Assembly (NCBI RefSeq): GCF_008831505.1
Contig: NZ_CP044507.1
Coordinates: 1,860,001 to 1,924,000, forward strand
Direction of reading: 5' to 3'
Length of the DNA: 64,000 nt
DNA from: Chryseobacterium sp.
GTDB lineage: Bacteria > Bacteroidota > Bacteroidia > Flavobacteriales > Weeksellaceae
Part shown: in pieces, positions 25,420 to 34,456 of the stretch
Layout: each line of letters starts with the position of its first letter
Numbering within the stretch: position 1 is the first letter of the stretch
Notes under the pieces: model-generated
The model's database searches: none
The model's input: the letters and a program-made list of their open reading frames with translations, nothing else
Told to the model about the DNA's origin: nothing
Position numbers and translations under genes: made by a program

Positions 25420-26439
25420 TTAATCTATTCTTGCAGTAATTGTGATTCTGTATTCATTCACGCTCAGTGGGGCGTAAACGTCCACTTTTACAGTGTTAGC
25501 CGTTGGGGTTTTGGTTGCACAGTGTATTTTAGTATTGTCGGTATTCCTGAAAACCACAGCGTCCAGATTCATGGTTCCGAAGTTGTGCGTGAACGTAAAA
25601 CTTGTAGAACTGCCATCGCCAAAGTTGAAGGTGCTGGAACGAACCTTTGCGTCCAGAACTGCCTTTGTTGATTTGGGTGTCATTGCTTTTTCTGCGTTGG
25701 TACCGGCAATTGCTTCCGCATTGGTTGCGAGCTGTAAAATACCTTTCACCAGTTCCGTTGCAGCTACAATGTCCTCAATGTTTTTGTTTACTACTTGATA
25801 GTTTGCCGGGCTATTCGATGCATTATCAATTTTCGCAATGATCATATCACCAGCTGAAACTGCATCAGCACCCACAAAACCCGGCTGAGATACCACCCAG
25901 GTCATACCTTGCTTTATTGTTGCTGAAGATACTGGCAGCGGTGCCGTCATTGCTCCCTGTGTAGCAGCGGGAATGTAATTGGTAGCCTGCCAAACGAGTG
26001 CACCTGTAAGCCCCTGCGAAATATAGCTTTCCACATAATCTTTTATCTTATTGGAAGACCAGGTGAAAGTGCCGGACTGTATGGCATCATTCAAAAAGAT
26101 GCTTACAATATCGGCGTTGGTAAGCATTCTGGAACCTACAGCCGTTGGGTGTCCTGAATCGTTAAAAGAAAGTTGGGAAAGGATTTCCAGACCAGAAGTC
26201 TTGGCCACTGAAAACGGATTAGTCGCAAGCGGAAAATTTGGGTGCGTATAAATGTGACCTAAATTGATCCACTGGCTGCCGTTCCAGTGCTGTATTGTAT
26301 CATTCACGTCTACCAACCAACCGGCAGGAACGCCAACAGTTGAAGGAAAATCTGTAAATTTCTGTAGCCTGAACCTTCTGGCTTCTCCAAAGTAATGTTC
26401 AACGTGACCGTTCAGGTCAATAATCGGATAATCTGACAT
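25420..26439 (-). CDS. Tail fibre-like protein
   Basis: A 339-residue protein. The N-terminal part has an IQHWNGSQWINLGHIYTHP motif seen in phage fibre shafts. The middle holds KGILQLATNAEAIAGTNAEKAMTPKST, a repeat unit frequent in side-tail fibres. The C-terminal about 80 residues are an all-beta module (STSFTFTHNFGTMNLDAVVF; VNEYRITITAR) often found at fibre or tail-protein ends. It follows the next fibre gene upstream by 1 nt and is cotranscribed. The specific contact target is unknown. Confidence 0.7.
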   Translation of the reverse strand: MSDYPIIDLNGHVEHYFGEARRFRLQKFTDFPSTVGVPAGWLVDVNDTIQHWNGSQWINLGHIYTHPNFPLATNPFSVAKTSGLEILSQLSFNDSGHPTAVGSRMLTNADIVSIFLNDAIQSGTFTWSSNKIKDYVESYISQGLTGALVWQATNYIPAATQGAMTAPLPVSSATIKQGMTWVVSQPGFVGADAVSAGDMIIAKIDNASNSPANYQVVNKNIEDIVAATELVKGILQLATNAEAIAGTNAEKAMTPKSTKAVLDAKVRSSTFNFGDGSSTSFTFTHNFGTMNLDAVVFRNTDNTKIHCATKTPTANTVKVDVYAPLSVNEYRITITARID

Positions 26440-26440
26440 T

Positions 26441-27289
26441 TTAAATGTTTATTTTGGTTATTAGCACGTGTGCCGGATTTTGTAAGTCTTCTAAAAAATT
26501 AATTTGTACATGCGTATTGGTCACGTAATCTTCACACAGCATACTTTTGCCGGTCACGCTGTCCCGGACCTGCACGATCAGTTTATTGGTTCCGAAAGCA
26601 TGTGCAAACTGTGACGATCCATTAATTGTTTTCACCATGTCATTGTCTACATCTTTGAGATCCTGCACCGTCTGAGCAATAATTACATTGAAAGCCTGCT
26701 GAGTTTCCGGATTGCCCAGTTCCGGATATTCATCCCTCAGACTGATTTTATCATCAGTGGTATTACCCATGATAATTTCTTCCAGATCATCAATCTGCTG
26801 CCGGTTTTCCTTAATGTAGTTTACGATCTCCTGAAGTTCGTCCAGGTTAAGATCGTTTGACATCAGGGCCTGCCTAATTTCCTGAATCATATTACCCCAC
26901 TCGGTGTAGGCCTGGTTCACAGTGGCAAAGAATGCGGTGATTTGTTCCTTATCATACACATTGCCGTCATCAGCTTCCGGATCGCTGTCAATAGTGGCCA
27001 TGTAGGTAATTCCCAGTTTATCCTTCCAACGCAGCGCATGTTCTGCAGTTATGTTTTCTGCATCCCTCTTGGCCAAAACATTAGCGTGCGCATCAGCATC
27101 ATTAATATGCAAATTCAATGTTTGCGAGGAGGCAAGCCCCTGGAACATATTAGCTAATCCCTCTACTTTACTAATGGGAATAGTATCATCCCTGTGAAAA
27201 AAGCTTGAAAATGTGGCCTGAAACTGGGCCTGTGTCGGAAAGTCGCCGGTCTCAAACCAGGAGAATATCGTATTTAAAGGTGTGCTCAT
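26441..27289 (-). CDS. Tail fibre-like structural protein
   Basis: A 282-residue protein. The opening PLNTIFSWFETGDFPTQAQFQATFSSFF is a common start in Bacteroidota tail-associated proteins, followed by a helical, acidic central part and a C-terminal beta module (FAHAFGTNKLIVQVRDSVTG) resembling the end of the neighbouring fibre. No enzymatic motif is seen. It is tightly packed between two other fibre genes, with 1-nt gaps, and is therefore probably part of the same distal tail assembly. Confidence 0.6.
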   Translation of the reverse strand: MSTPLNTIFSWFETGDFPTQAQFQATFSSFFHRDDTIPISKVEGLANMFQGLASSQTLNLHINDADAHANVLAKRDAENITAEHALRWKDKLGITYMATIDSDPEADDGNVYDKEQITAFFATVNQAYTEWGNMIQEIRQALMSNDLNLDELQEIVNYIKENRQQIDDLEEIIMGNTTDDKISLRDEYPELGNPETQQAFNVIIAQTVQDLKDVDNDMVKTINGSSQFAHAFGTNKLIVQVRDSVTGKSMLCEDYVTNTHVQINFLEDLQNPAHVLITKINI

Positions 27290-27290
27290 G

Positions 27291-28115
27291 TTAAGGTAAA
27301 TCAGGTTCTATGAAATTCACAATACGGCCGGGGTTCAGTACGTCCATAGGGGTACCGCTTCCCATATTTGCAGTGGTTTTATTTCGGCGGGTAAACTTGT
27401 TATTACCCCCATCGAAACCGCCGCCCATCCAGTCCGGTGTGCCGGGTTCTACATCTTCATAGGAAAGTCCTACAGCCGGTAGATTAACCTTTGCAATCGT
27501 TTTGGTTTTGGTACCGATCGTATTGCCCAGGTTGGCAAAAGTGGTGTCGTTAGGATCACGGCCAAAGATGGTTTTACCACGCAGATCAATGCATTCTTTC
27601 CAACCTGTCGGTATATCGGCTGCCGGCTTTCTCCAGGGCCATACAATGCCGCCGTTAATGATTGGGGCCGTCTTTATTGCCAGAAGGTTTATTTGTTCCT
27701 GTAAAGCGGCAATTTGCGCCTGTGTGGCATAGTCCTGCATTTCCTTCAGGGTCTTCAGCCGTGTAAAATCGGCCCAATTATACAGGTTAGGAGCAACTGA
27801 GTTACCGAAGCGCACCGTCCGGATTTCAATCAGCGTTTTGCTGGTTTGATCCTGGAACACTTTAGGCACTTCCTGAGTGTTTATAAAAACCGTTGCAGTG
27901 GCCAAACCACCTTCAAAGTAGTACAGTTTGCCGTCAATGGCCACAATGCCGGGGCTGACATTGGAACCGTTCACTACGCACCCGGATAGGATGGTAAGAT
28001 GTCCGGCCAGATCGCCCAGAACTTCAAATATTCCGTATGCCTCTTCAATCAGGGCCATCAGGTCATTTGTAAGCGGCATACCGCCAGTTTGCAGGAATTT
28101 AAAAGAAAGCTTCAT
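27291..28115 (-). CDS. Tail fibre/collar-like protein
   Basis: A 274-residue protein. The C-terminal half resembles phage tail-collar domains: an IPTGWKECIDLRGKTIFGRDPND segment, then a Gly-rich stretch ending with a PGRIVNFIEPDLP tail. The N-terminal half (GGMPLTNDLMALIEEAYGIFEVLGDLAG) probably docks on the baseplate. It follows the gpI/gp48-like gene directly, the usual place for the first fibre gene. Binding specificity cannot be read from sequence. Confidence 0.65.
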   Translation of the reverse strand: MKLSFKFLQTGGMPLTNDLMALIEEAYGIFEVLGDLAGHLTILSGCVVNGSNVSPGIVAIDGKLYYFEGGLATATVFINTQEVPKVFQDQTSKTLIEIRTVRFGNSVAPNLYNWADFTRLKTLKEMQDYATQAQIAALQEQINLLAIKTAPIINGGIVWPWRKPAADIPTGWKECIDLRGKTIFGRDPNDTTFANLGNTIGTKTKTIAKVNLPAVGLSYEDVEPGTPDWMGGGFDGGNNKFTRRNKTTANMGSGTPMDVLNPGRIVNFIEPDLP

Positions 28116-28117
28116 GG

Positions 28118-28597
28118 TTAAATTATCACTATTTCGTAACGCTTTGAAGGCAGGATATAAAAATCAATTTCAGCGCGTAACTGGTAAAGGTTAATATTGG
28201 TATTTGGTATTTCAACAATAAAGTCAAACTCACTGGTCAGCTCTGCCTCAGTTCGCAGATAGAGGGGATTATCACTTAACCACTGGGTCTTTGTATAGGC
28301 TGCATCGTCTTCAGCCTCTGTGTACAGATAAACCCCTTCATACTGCACCGCGTTCACAATCCGGATTCTGCGTTCTATAGGATCAAAAGCGTTGTTTAAC
28401 CTTTGCTGAACCGAAAACTTTTGGTAATTGTGGTTCATCCGGATCAGGTTCTGTTTCCTGTTTCGCAAAAAGTTTATGTAAAGTTCTGCCAGGGGTTCAC
28501 AGAACGCAAACAGAAGTGCTGTAAATAGATTCCCGCGCAAAAACGGTGGTGTGAGCAGTAGTGCGTATTTCCGGACGTCAAATTGATATATATTCAT
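28118..28597 (-). CDS. Baseplate/tail protein in the Mu gp48 position
   Basis: A 159-residue protein starting at ATG 28595-28597, which overlaps the stop of the gpJ-like gene (ATGA); a GTG one codon earlier is also possible. It has no motif I can name with certainty. Placement between the baseplate J gene and the fibres is where Mu gp48 or P2 gpI lies, so a role in attaching fibres to the baseplate is inferred from order alone. The sequence is basic and aromatic with few charged runs. Confidence 0.55.
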   Translation of the reverse strand: MNIYQFDVRKYALLLTPPFLRGNLFTALLFAFCEPLAELYINFLRNRKQNLIRMNHNYQKFSVQQRLNNAFDPIERRIRIVNAVQYEGVYLYTEAEDDAAYTKTQWLSDNPLYLRTEAELTSEFDFIVEIPNTNINLYQLRAEIDFYILPSKRYEIVII

Positions 28598-29508
28598 CAC
28601 AGTATGTATTCTAATCCGGTCCAGTCTTCCTGTTGGGTAACGTCATCAATTAGGGTAAATCGGCCACTTTTAGGGATACTGCTAATCTGTACGGGCTGTA
28701 GAAGACCGTAACCCACACCTGGTTCGATCCATTTGGTTGAAACCTGTAGATTTTGCAAATCCTTCACACCTTCAGCAGCCATAACAGCCGCTTCAAGTTT
28801 CTGCACGGACAATTCACCATTAAATGGAAGGTTCTTCAGGAACTTGTGTATTGCTTCTTTCACAGGTTCGGCACCTGTCAGTATGCTCATGCCGTTGGAT
28901 AGCAAAACCAATGGATCATAAACTATTCGGAAATTGATCTTCAGGATATCCGGTTTATAATTTACAATCACAATATGATCACCGGCCGCCTGCGTTTCTT
29001 CAATGTATTCAGCGAACGCAGTCATCTGGTCATTTGTGAATATGTCATCACCATTTTCGGGTGCGATTTTCATACTTATTTTGGACGCACCGTCTACTTT
29101 AGTTACAGCTGCGTACTTTATAATTTTAGAGGCCTGTACCTGATCAGGTGTTGCGGTAATCCATTGATTGCTTCCGGGTTCAAAATAGTCCGGGCGGAAC
29201 TGATCTGTTTCATCCACTAAATCAAAACCGTATTGAAACCTCAAAGCCAGGTTACGGTACCATCTGAGTCCGGGAACTTTTTGTTGACTGATCATTTCGG
29301 CTGTTTCAGCCTTATGCACGTCAAATATGCTTTCCAGCGTCCATACAATACGCGCAATTACGTCGAAAAACACAGATTCAAACGAGACAATGGAAAACTG
29401 ATCATTGAAATCCTGCGCAGGATCTAATGCATATAATTGCTGCACAGAACTGTTGGCCACAAAAGCGGCACTGATACTGTTTTTAATTTCTGTTACTGTT
29501 CTGGCCAT
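28597..29508 (-). CDS. Baseplate J-like protein (Mu gp47 type)
   Basis: A 303-residue baseplate wedge component. The middle region from about residue 150 to 250 (VNYKPDILKINFRIVYDPL; EAIHKFLKNLPFNGELSVQKLEAAVMAAEGV) has the pattern of the baseplate J family, where a periplasm-puncturing baseplate is built around a gp25-like protein. It is in the classical order after the LysM-like and gp25-like genes. The length is normal for a short J protein. Confidence 0.75.
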   Translation of the reverse strand: MARTVTEIKNSISAAFVANSSVQQLYALDPAQDFNDQFSIVSFESVFFDVIARIVWTLESIFDVHKAETAEMISQQKVPGLRWYRNLALRFQYGFDLVDETDQFRPDYFEPGSNQWITATPDQVQASKIIKYAAVTKVDGASKISMKIAPENGDDIFTNDQMTAFAEYIEETQAAGDHIVIVNYKPDILKINFRIVYDPLVLLSNGMSILTGAEPVKEAIHKFLKNLPFNGELSVQKLEAAVMAAEGVKDLQNLQVSTKWIEPGVGYGLLQPVQISSIPKSGRFTLIDDVTQQEDWTGLEYIL

Positions 29509-29781
29509 TTAGCTTATTTTAAATGTGGATCCAATACTCATAAATCCGATTCCCTTTTGTTGTGAACCTGGGTGCAATGTACTCCTCAATGCCGTTGCCG
29601 GTCTGTTATTTCTCAGCGCAATACCGTCGGTAACTTTTACTAAAGTGTTGACCTGAAGGTCTTCTGTAAGCGATCTGTTGTTTAACAATGCCGCGCTTAT
29701 AATCTCTTCAAAGGATCCGGTTTGCTGAGCCACAACATCCAAAAAGCTTTGCCCCTGCTGCGCTCTATTCATATTCTGCAT
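29509..29781 (-). CDS. LysM-like tail protein
   Basis: A 90-residue protein whose AQQGQSFLDVVAQQTGSFE and LLNNRSLTEDLQVNTLVKV segments match a LysM fold, as in the tail X proteins that bracket baseplates. It overlaps the gp25-like gene by 17 nt; a second ATG at 29772 would reduce the overlap to 8 nt. Its order W/gp25, LysM, J supports a baseplate role, not cell-wall digestion. Confidence 0.6.
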   Translation of the reverse strand: MQNMNRAQQGQSFLDVVAQQTGSFEEIISAALLNNRSLTEDLQVNTLVKVTDGIALRNNRPATALRSTLHPGSQQKGIGFMSIGSTFKIS

Positions 29782-30097
29782 TTATTGAAAATGTTTCCAG
29801 GTTATATAATTCCAGATGCCTGACATTAAGCCCATCCTGTGCAAAGTGCTGCTTTATCGCGTGGCGGTACTTTAATAGATCTTCATCCAGCAGCGCGGAA
29901 CGCAAACCGACACCCAAACCGAAATCAAACTTATAATCACCCGGTTCGGCAATCAGCAGGCAAGCCATATTCTGCTCTATAGTAGGTCCAACTACAAATC
30001 CGCTCATGATCTTACCGGCTGCATCCTTCTGCACCCTTATTTCAAGATCGTACACATCACCGCCCCGGTACTGGATTCCTGTTGCTTTACTTTTCAT
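29765..30097 (-). CDS. GPW/gp25-family baseplate wedge protein
   Basis: A 110-residue protein. The stretch TIEQNMACLLIAEPGDYKFDFGLGVGLRSALLDED has the gp25/W pattern, in which the central acidic and Gly-rich turn is conserved. The protein nucleates the wedge and contacts the sheath. It starts exactly at the end of the preceding 71-residue gene (30097 shared). The spacing and order of 71-aa, gp25, LysM and J genes match contractile tails. Confidence 0.75.
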   Translation of the reverse strand: MKSKATGIQYRGGDVYDLEIRVQKDAAGKIMSGFVVGPTIEQNMACLLIAEPGDYKFDFGLGVGLRSALLDEDLLKYRHAIKQHFAQDGLNVRHLELYNLETFSINAEYE

Positions 30098-30312
30098 TAC
30101 TCCAACTTACCGTTAAAGGATCCTTGCACGGGGCCATTCGGTGCACTGAGACCGTTGATGTATTTGATAGTGGCATTCTTTAGCCAATTTTCAATAACAT
30201 CCACAAGACGGTTCGCAAACTCTTCAGTCGAATTATTTTCACGCGTCAGCATTTCTTCCAGAATCAATTTTATTTCTGCTTTTGCTGCTGCTTTCGTACT
30301 GCTTAAACTCAT
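30097..30312 (-). CDS. Small phage protein of unknown function (71 aa)
   Basis: A 71-residue, helical, slightly acidic protein without recognisable motifs (residues 1-45 probably two helices; the tail reads NGLSAPNGPVQGSFNGKLE). Its start codon overlaps the stop of the spike gene (ATGA) and its stop touches the gp25-like gene, so translational coupling within the baseplate block is likely. It could be an assembly factor or minor baseplate protein. Confidence 0.55.
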   Translation of the reverse strand: MSLSSTKAAAKAEIKLILEEMLTRENNSTEEFANRLVDVIENWLKNATIKYINGLSAPNGPVQGSFNGKLE

Positions 30313-30812
30313 TTTAAAATCGTTTTAAATTCGGTTTCAAACTGCATCACCTTTGCGAGTGTATCCGGCAGCGGGGTGCCTGATGGTCCGGCTGGCGTAA
30401 ACACTTTCAATGTCTTCAGAATATCTGTCAGCTGTTCAAAAAGCGTTTTAAGACTTGTGGTCTCATTCTTCACCTTTACTTTGCCACTGGCACTGTCAAT
30501 CTCTACCTGTAGCCCATTTTCATTGAAAATGATTCTTTCGGCAACATCACATTTTATTACGGTCAGGTTTCCTATGGTTCCGTCAGTGCTCAGCATCAGA
30601 ACCCGGCTTCCAACTTTCGGGACAATTAGTAAATTATCTTTTCCGTCCACGGTCACTCTGAGCCGTATATCTGATATCTCGAAACCGTCAATTGATACCG
30701 AACAGGTATCACCATTTACAGCTTTTACAATACCATCAATCGGAAGGTTTGGCCTTGCAGCCACAATCTTTCGTAAATTATCTTTCAGCTGCGCAATCTT
30801 ATCTGCACTCAT
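30309..30812 (-). CDS. Baseplate spike-like protein (gpV/gp45 position)
   Basis: A 167-residue protein. After a helical start there is an OB-like domain (GIVKAVNGDTCSVSIDGFEISDIRLRV and GSRVLMLSTDGT) followed by short beta repeats (NENGLQVEIDSASGKVKVKNE) like the triple-helix of membrane-piercing spikes. It follows the hub gene with a TAATG overlap, as V follows D in P2-like and Mu-like tails. The tip metal-binding HxH motif of P2 gpV is not seen. Confidence 0.65.
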   Translation of the reverse strand: MSADKIAQLKDNLRKIVAARPNLPIDGIVKAVNGDTCSVSIDGFEISDIRLRVTVDGKDNLLIVPKVGSRVLMLSTDGTIGNLTVIKCDVAERIIFNENGLQVEIDSASGKVKVKNETTSLKTLFEQLTDILKTLKVFTPAGPSGTPLPDTLAKVMQFETEFKTILK

Positions 30813-31783
30813 TATTTGCTCAATTTTATTCCGGGTGTTACGGTTCTTACACCACCGGCCTCACTGAAAGACGTTATGACACTTTCACAATAGTACCGGC
30901 CATCCTTGTAAGGATAATCATCATCATATATTCCTATTGTGTAACTGGGTTCCACATACGGGATGAGCCAGGCATTAAAAGAACCTTCATATCCGGGAGC
31001 CATTTTGTTTTTATATTCCGTGTTTGCGATTATCTTAATCGCAGCAGCTGACATTCTGCCCATCTTTCTGGTAATCTTTTCGCCGCCTGTGGTTCCTACA
31101 GTGGTACTGATGGTTTTGCCATCCAGTCCCACGCTTTCCACTGTTACTTCTACTTTTCTGTCTTCAGCAGATTTGTATTCCAGCGAACTGGTTTCAATAT
31201 TGTGCTGCATGCTATAATCCGCTTCACCTCCTTTTCTGGTATAAGCCGGATGAATGTGCAGTTCTTTGTTCCGCATATCAAAATAGATATCAGCACCCGT
31301 TTCCTCCTGAAGCTTTGCCAACACATCAAAGCCGGTAGCCTGGTAAATGGTGAACTTATCATACGGAATGTCGTAATCACAAACTACCTTATAACTTTTG
31401 TCAATCTGATCTACCAGATACTGCGCAATCTGCTTTACTGTAGCTGGTTTGAATTCTTTATTTGGAACGCCTTTTCTGAAGAGGAATAAACCATCTTCAC
31501 AGTGGATCTGTATTGCGCTGTCATTGGTGGTAATCTCCTTTACAAACCCTATAAATTCAGTTTCCAGATCTGCATCATAACCCAGCCGGATGTTTACCTG
31601 GTCACCACGGCCGATAGATTGCTGAACATTCAGAACCTTGTTCATATCCGCCTCAGGCAGAATAATTGTTGCGTAATCCGCCAGGTTCTTCACACTTTTT
31701 TCTATTGTGCATTCAGCAAGAATGCCCAGGCCCCAGGTTCCGGACTTGTTTTTAAAAGTAATATTCCAGTTTAGTTGATACAT
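30812..31783 (-). CDS. Baseplate hub protein (gpD/gp44-like)
   Basis: A 323-residue protein started at 31783 (MYQLNWN), 4 nt after the preceding stop. It shows the hub pattern: an N-terminal split barrel (FKNKSGTWGLGILAECTIEKS), a middle DQVNIRLGYDADLETEFIGFV strand set and the later Gly-rich TIYQATGFDVLAKLQEETGADIYF region followed by EVTVES. It forms the ring on which the spike sits and through which the tape measure passes. Confidence 0.7.
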   Translation of the reverse strand: MYQLNWNITFKNKSGTWGLGILAECTIEKSVKNLADYATIILPEADMNKVLNVQQSIGRGDQVNIRLGYDADLETEFIGFVKEITTNDSAIQIHCEDGLFLFRKGVPNKEFKPATVKQIAQYLVDQIDKSYKVVCDYDIPYDKFTIYQATGFDVLAKLQEETGADIYFDMRNKELHIHPAYTRKGGEADYSMQHNIETSSLEYKSAEDRKVEVTVESVGLDGKTISTTVGTTGGEKITRKMGRMSAAAIKIIANTEYKNKMAPGYEGSFNAWLIPYVEPSYTIGIYDDDYPYKDGRYYCESVITSFSEAGGVRTVTPGIKLSK

Positions 31784-31787
31784 GGCT

Positions 31788-32501
31788 TTAAACTTCAGGT
31801 GCACCACCTACAGGCATTCCAACTTCCAGAACTCCTGTTTTTCTTTTATAGATTAGGTTGTAAGGAAAATCACTTACTGCCTTTATTTCGTAGGCCTGTA
31901 CATTCTCACCTTTTGTAAAAGGAAAGGACACGGATTCGATTACGATGTGATTGATGTTCAAGATTTGTAGCGGCTCACATAGAACCTTTATTTTGGCAGG
32001 AGTTAACAACAGATCCCGCAACTTGTCCATATCAGTTCTTGGATAGGTCTCACTTGATTGTCCCTGCATTTTGTTACCGTAAAAAGCACCTGTAATTGTA
32101 ATATTGTAGTCATCTGTTGACCATCTTTCTTTTATGGAACCAATCAAACCTGCTCCCTTCTTTGCGATGTCTCTTTTGATAATTCGGTTTGAAGCTTCAA
32201 TGTTGATCATTGGTTCCCATGGCAGCGTCCACAATGTTTGCTCATCCTGGGAATAGAAAGACAACGGAAAAAACTGCCGTCCTTTTGGTATTGCAGCATC
32301 ATTCTGCCACAGGTCAAAACCCGCGGAATAATTTTCAGAATCACCCACACGCTGTGCCGCACTGTTGACAGGCAGGAATTTCACTGGAGGCAATACATGT
32401 TTAGAGAGCTCATTTTGAACTGCTTCAAAGCGTGGGATTTGTTTTATTACTTTACTTCCCATAAGGGATGCGAGTAGTATATTTTCGTTTGTTAATTCCA
32501 T
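31788..32501 (-). CDS. DUF6046-like tail protein (Mu gp43 position)
   Basis: A 237-residue protein placed between tape measure and hub, where Mu has the DNA-circularisation protein gp43 (N). The core NIEASNRIIKRDIAKKGAGLIGSIKERWSTDDYNITITGAFYGN and the later TYPRTDMDKLRDLLLTPAKIKVLCEPLQ resemble DUF6046 proteins from Bacteroidota phages. It probably acts as a baseplate adaptor. It overlaps the tape measure gene by 1 nt (TAATG). Confidence 0.65.
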   Translation of the reverse strand: MELTNENILLASLMGSKVIKQIPRFEAVQNELSKHVLPPVKFLPVNSAAQRVGDSENYSAGFDLWQNDAAIPKGRQFFPLSFYSQDEQTLWTLPWEPMINIEASNRIIKRDIAKKGAGLIGSIKERWSTDDYNITITGAFYGNKMQGQSSETYPRTDMDKLRDLLLTPAKIKVLCEPLQILNINHIVIESVSFPFTKGENVQAYEIKAVSDFPYNLIYKRKTGVLEVGMPVGGAPEV

Positions 32502-34453
32502 TATGCACCTGCTGTTATGGCCGAAGCCGTTAATCTTAGAACCTGATCCAGTACTGATTCCCCTGCCTTATCAGCAGCAGATCCGGGGGTTCCGTTATAG
32601 TTTTGTATACCTATCAGATCGTTTATGTGTAAAGTGATATAATTATGCTTTTGACCTCCTGTAGCGATTGCTTCATTGTTTTTCCTGCCTTTGGCTTTAG
32701 TCTCATCTGCCTTTCCGGCACCACCTGCGTAACCGCCTCCGGAATCTACACCAGGTATACCCACAGGGGCTACAATACCACTGTTTACGTCGGCAGCGCT
32801 TGCCTTGTCACGCTTTTTATTGTAAGCTAAATGAGCTGCATCCGCGGCCTTCATTGCGCCCGTCCAGCCGTCTTTAATGTGGTTGATTGCTGCACTTCCG
32901 GATCCGGCACCACTCAGGTCAAACATGGCTTTTTTGCCGGTTTCCCAGGCTTTCTTCCAGTTTCCGGAAAAGAAGGACACCAGTGCGGATCCAATGCCTG
33001 AAATACCGGACAGCATTTCCTTCATTCGGTTCACCACATAATCCTTTATGCCACTTCCAAAGAGCTTCAGGGCTTCCCAACCTTTAAAGATTACTTTCCG
33101 GAAGCCCTCAAATTTATTCCAGCAAACGACCGTTATTGCAACAAGCGCCGCGACCCCTGCAATCACAATTCCAATAGGATTAGCTGTAAGTGCAGCGTTC
33201 CAAAGCCATTGTGCTTTTGTTACTATGCCGGTCCATACCGCAGACATTTTTTGTGTATTGGTAAGGAAGGAAAGCGCAGATCCTGCACCGCTGAAAATTG
33301 GAGCCAGGTTCGCGACATCCCGTGCGGTATCTCCAATAACTGAAGCGTATCCCATCCATCCGTTTGTGGCGTTGAAAAGTGTAATCTTCAGATCATCTAC
33401 AGAAGCTTTTAGCCTGGCATTTTTTTCCGCTGGACTTTCCATAACGATTGCAGCCTGGTCATACGCTTCAGTGGTTCCTTTAACTGCTTTGGTTAGTCGG
33501 TCCATTTCACCGGTTTGGCTGATAAGAGCCATGGCCGCGTTGCTGTTTTCCTTGCCAAACATAGCGGACATTAAAGCAGAATCCTTCAGCAGCGGTTTCA
33601 GATGGTTCAGTCTTTCGGAAAGGGTAAGTGATGGATCATTGAGTTTATCAATATTAATTCCCATCGATTTGAATTCCTCCTGAACCTTTTGCGGTAAAAA
33701 ACGCCCCTGTCCAAGTGTGGCCAGTACGTTTCTTAGAGCAACACCGCCCTCACTTCCTTTTTTTCCGGCTTTATCCAGAACCTGAATAGCCGCGTTGGTT
33801 TCCTCAAAGGCTACATTCGCACCTTTGGCAGCCATACCGGACTGTTCCAGGGCCTGTTTGATCTGTGGAAGTTCGGCAGATCCTTCACCGGCAGCAGCAG
33901 CCATCACATTCATCATGGCGGCCATTATCTTTGAAGCTTTGGTAGGATCTTCGAGCGATATGCCGTACTGGTTCATCGCGGTGGTCAGAACCTCTGTAGC
34001 TGCGGTGGTGTTGCCACCCATGAGTTTGGAAGTGTATGAAACCGTTTCACCCATGCTTTTCAGTGCGGTTGGCACTTTGGCAATTTCCGGTGAAAGCTGA
34101 CCCAGGATCAACTTGTAAGATTCCACACCCTGAGCTGCGGAACCGCCGAAAGTCTTTGAAGCATTCCTGGCATAACCCTCAATTTCCTTTAATTTTTCAC
34201 CTGCAACGCCTGTCATGGCCTGTAGGTCGTACATGGAAGTACTGAGTTCCATGCCTGGACCGTTCAGTGAATTAATTCCATCGGCTACACGGTTCACATT
34301 ATCAATAACTGCATTCAGCTTAATTGCAGACAATTGTTTATTGATGGACTGCACCATGTTTGTGGTTGACTTCTGAATATCATTTACAGATGCCAGGACT
34401 TTGTTCTGTCCCTGCATCTGAACGATGATATTATATAGTAAGTCGTTAGTCAT
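32501..34453 (-). CDS. Tail tape measure protein
   Basis: A 650-residue protein of the TP901 tape-measure type. The core from about residue 60 to 330 (MELSTSMYDLQAMTGVAGEKL; ALKSMGETVSYTSKLMGG; LRNVLATLGQGRF) is characteristic, followed by hydrophobic segments (about 400-460: IGIVIAGVAALVAITVV) and a Gly/Ser-rich tail. Length sets a rather short contractile tail. It follows the chaperone gene by 3 nt on the frameshifted product. Confidence 0.85.
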   Translation of the reverse strand: MTNDLLYNIIVQMQGQNKVLASVNDIQKSTTNMVQSINKQLSAIKLNAVIDNVNRVADGINSLNGPGMELSTSMYDLQAMTGVAGEKLKEIEGYARNASKTFGGSAAQGVESYKLILGQLSPEIAKVPTALKSMGETVSYTSKLMGGNTTAATEVLTTAMNQYGISLEDPTKASKIMAAMMNVMAAAAGEGSAELPQIKQALEQSGMAAKGANVAFEETNAAIQVLDKAGKKGSEGGVALRNVLATLGQGRFLPQKVQEEFKSMGINIDKLNDPSLTLSERLNHLKPLLKDSALMSAMFGKENSNAAMALISQTGEMDRLTKAVKGTTEAYDQAAIVMESPAEKNARLKASVDDLKITLFNATNGWMGYASVIGDTARDVANLAPIFSGAGSALSFLTNTQKMSAVWTGIVTKAQWLWNAALTANPIGIVIAGVAALVAITVVCWNKFEGFRKVIFKGWEALKLFGSGIKDYVVNRMKEMLSGISGIGSALVSFFSGNWKKAWETGKKAMFDLSGAGSGSAAINHIKDGWTGAMKAADAAHLAYNKKRDKASAADVNSGIVAPVGIPGVDSGGGYAGGAGKADETKAKGRKNNEAIATGGQKHNYITLHINDLIGIQNYNGTPGSAADKAGESVLDQVLRLTASAITAGA

Positions 34454-34456
34454 GGT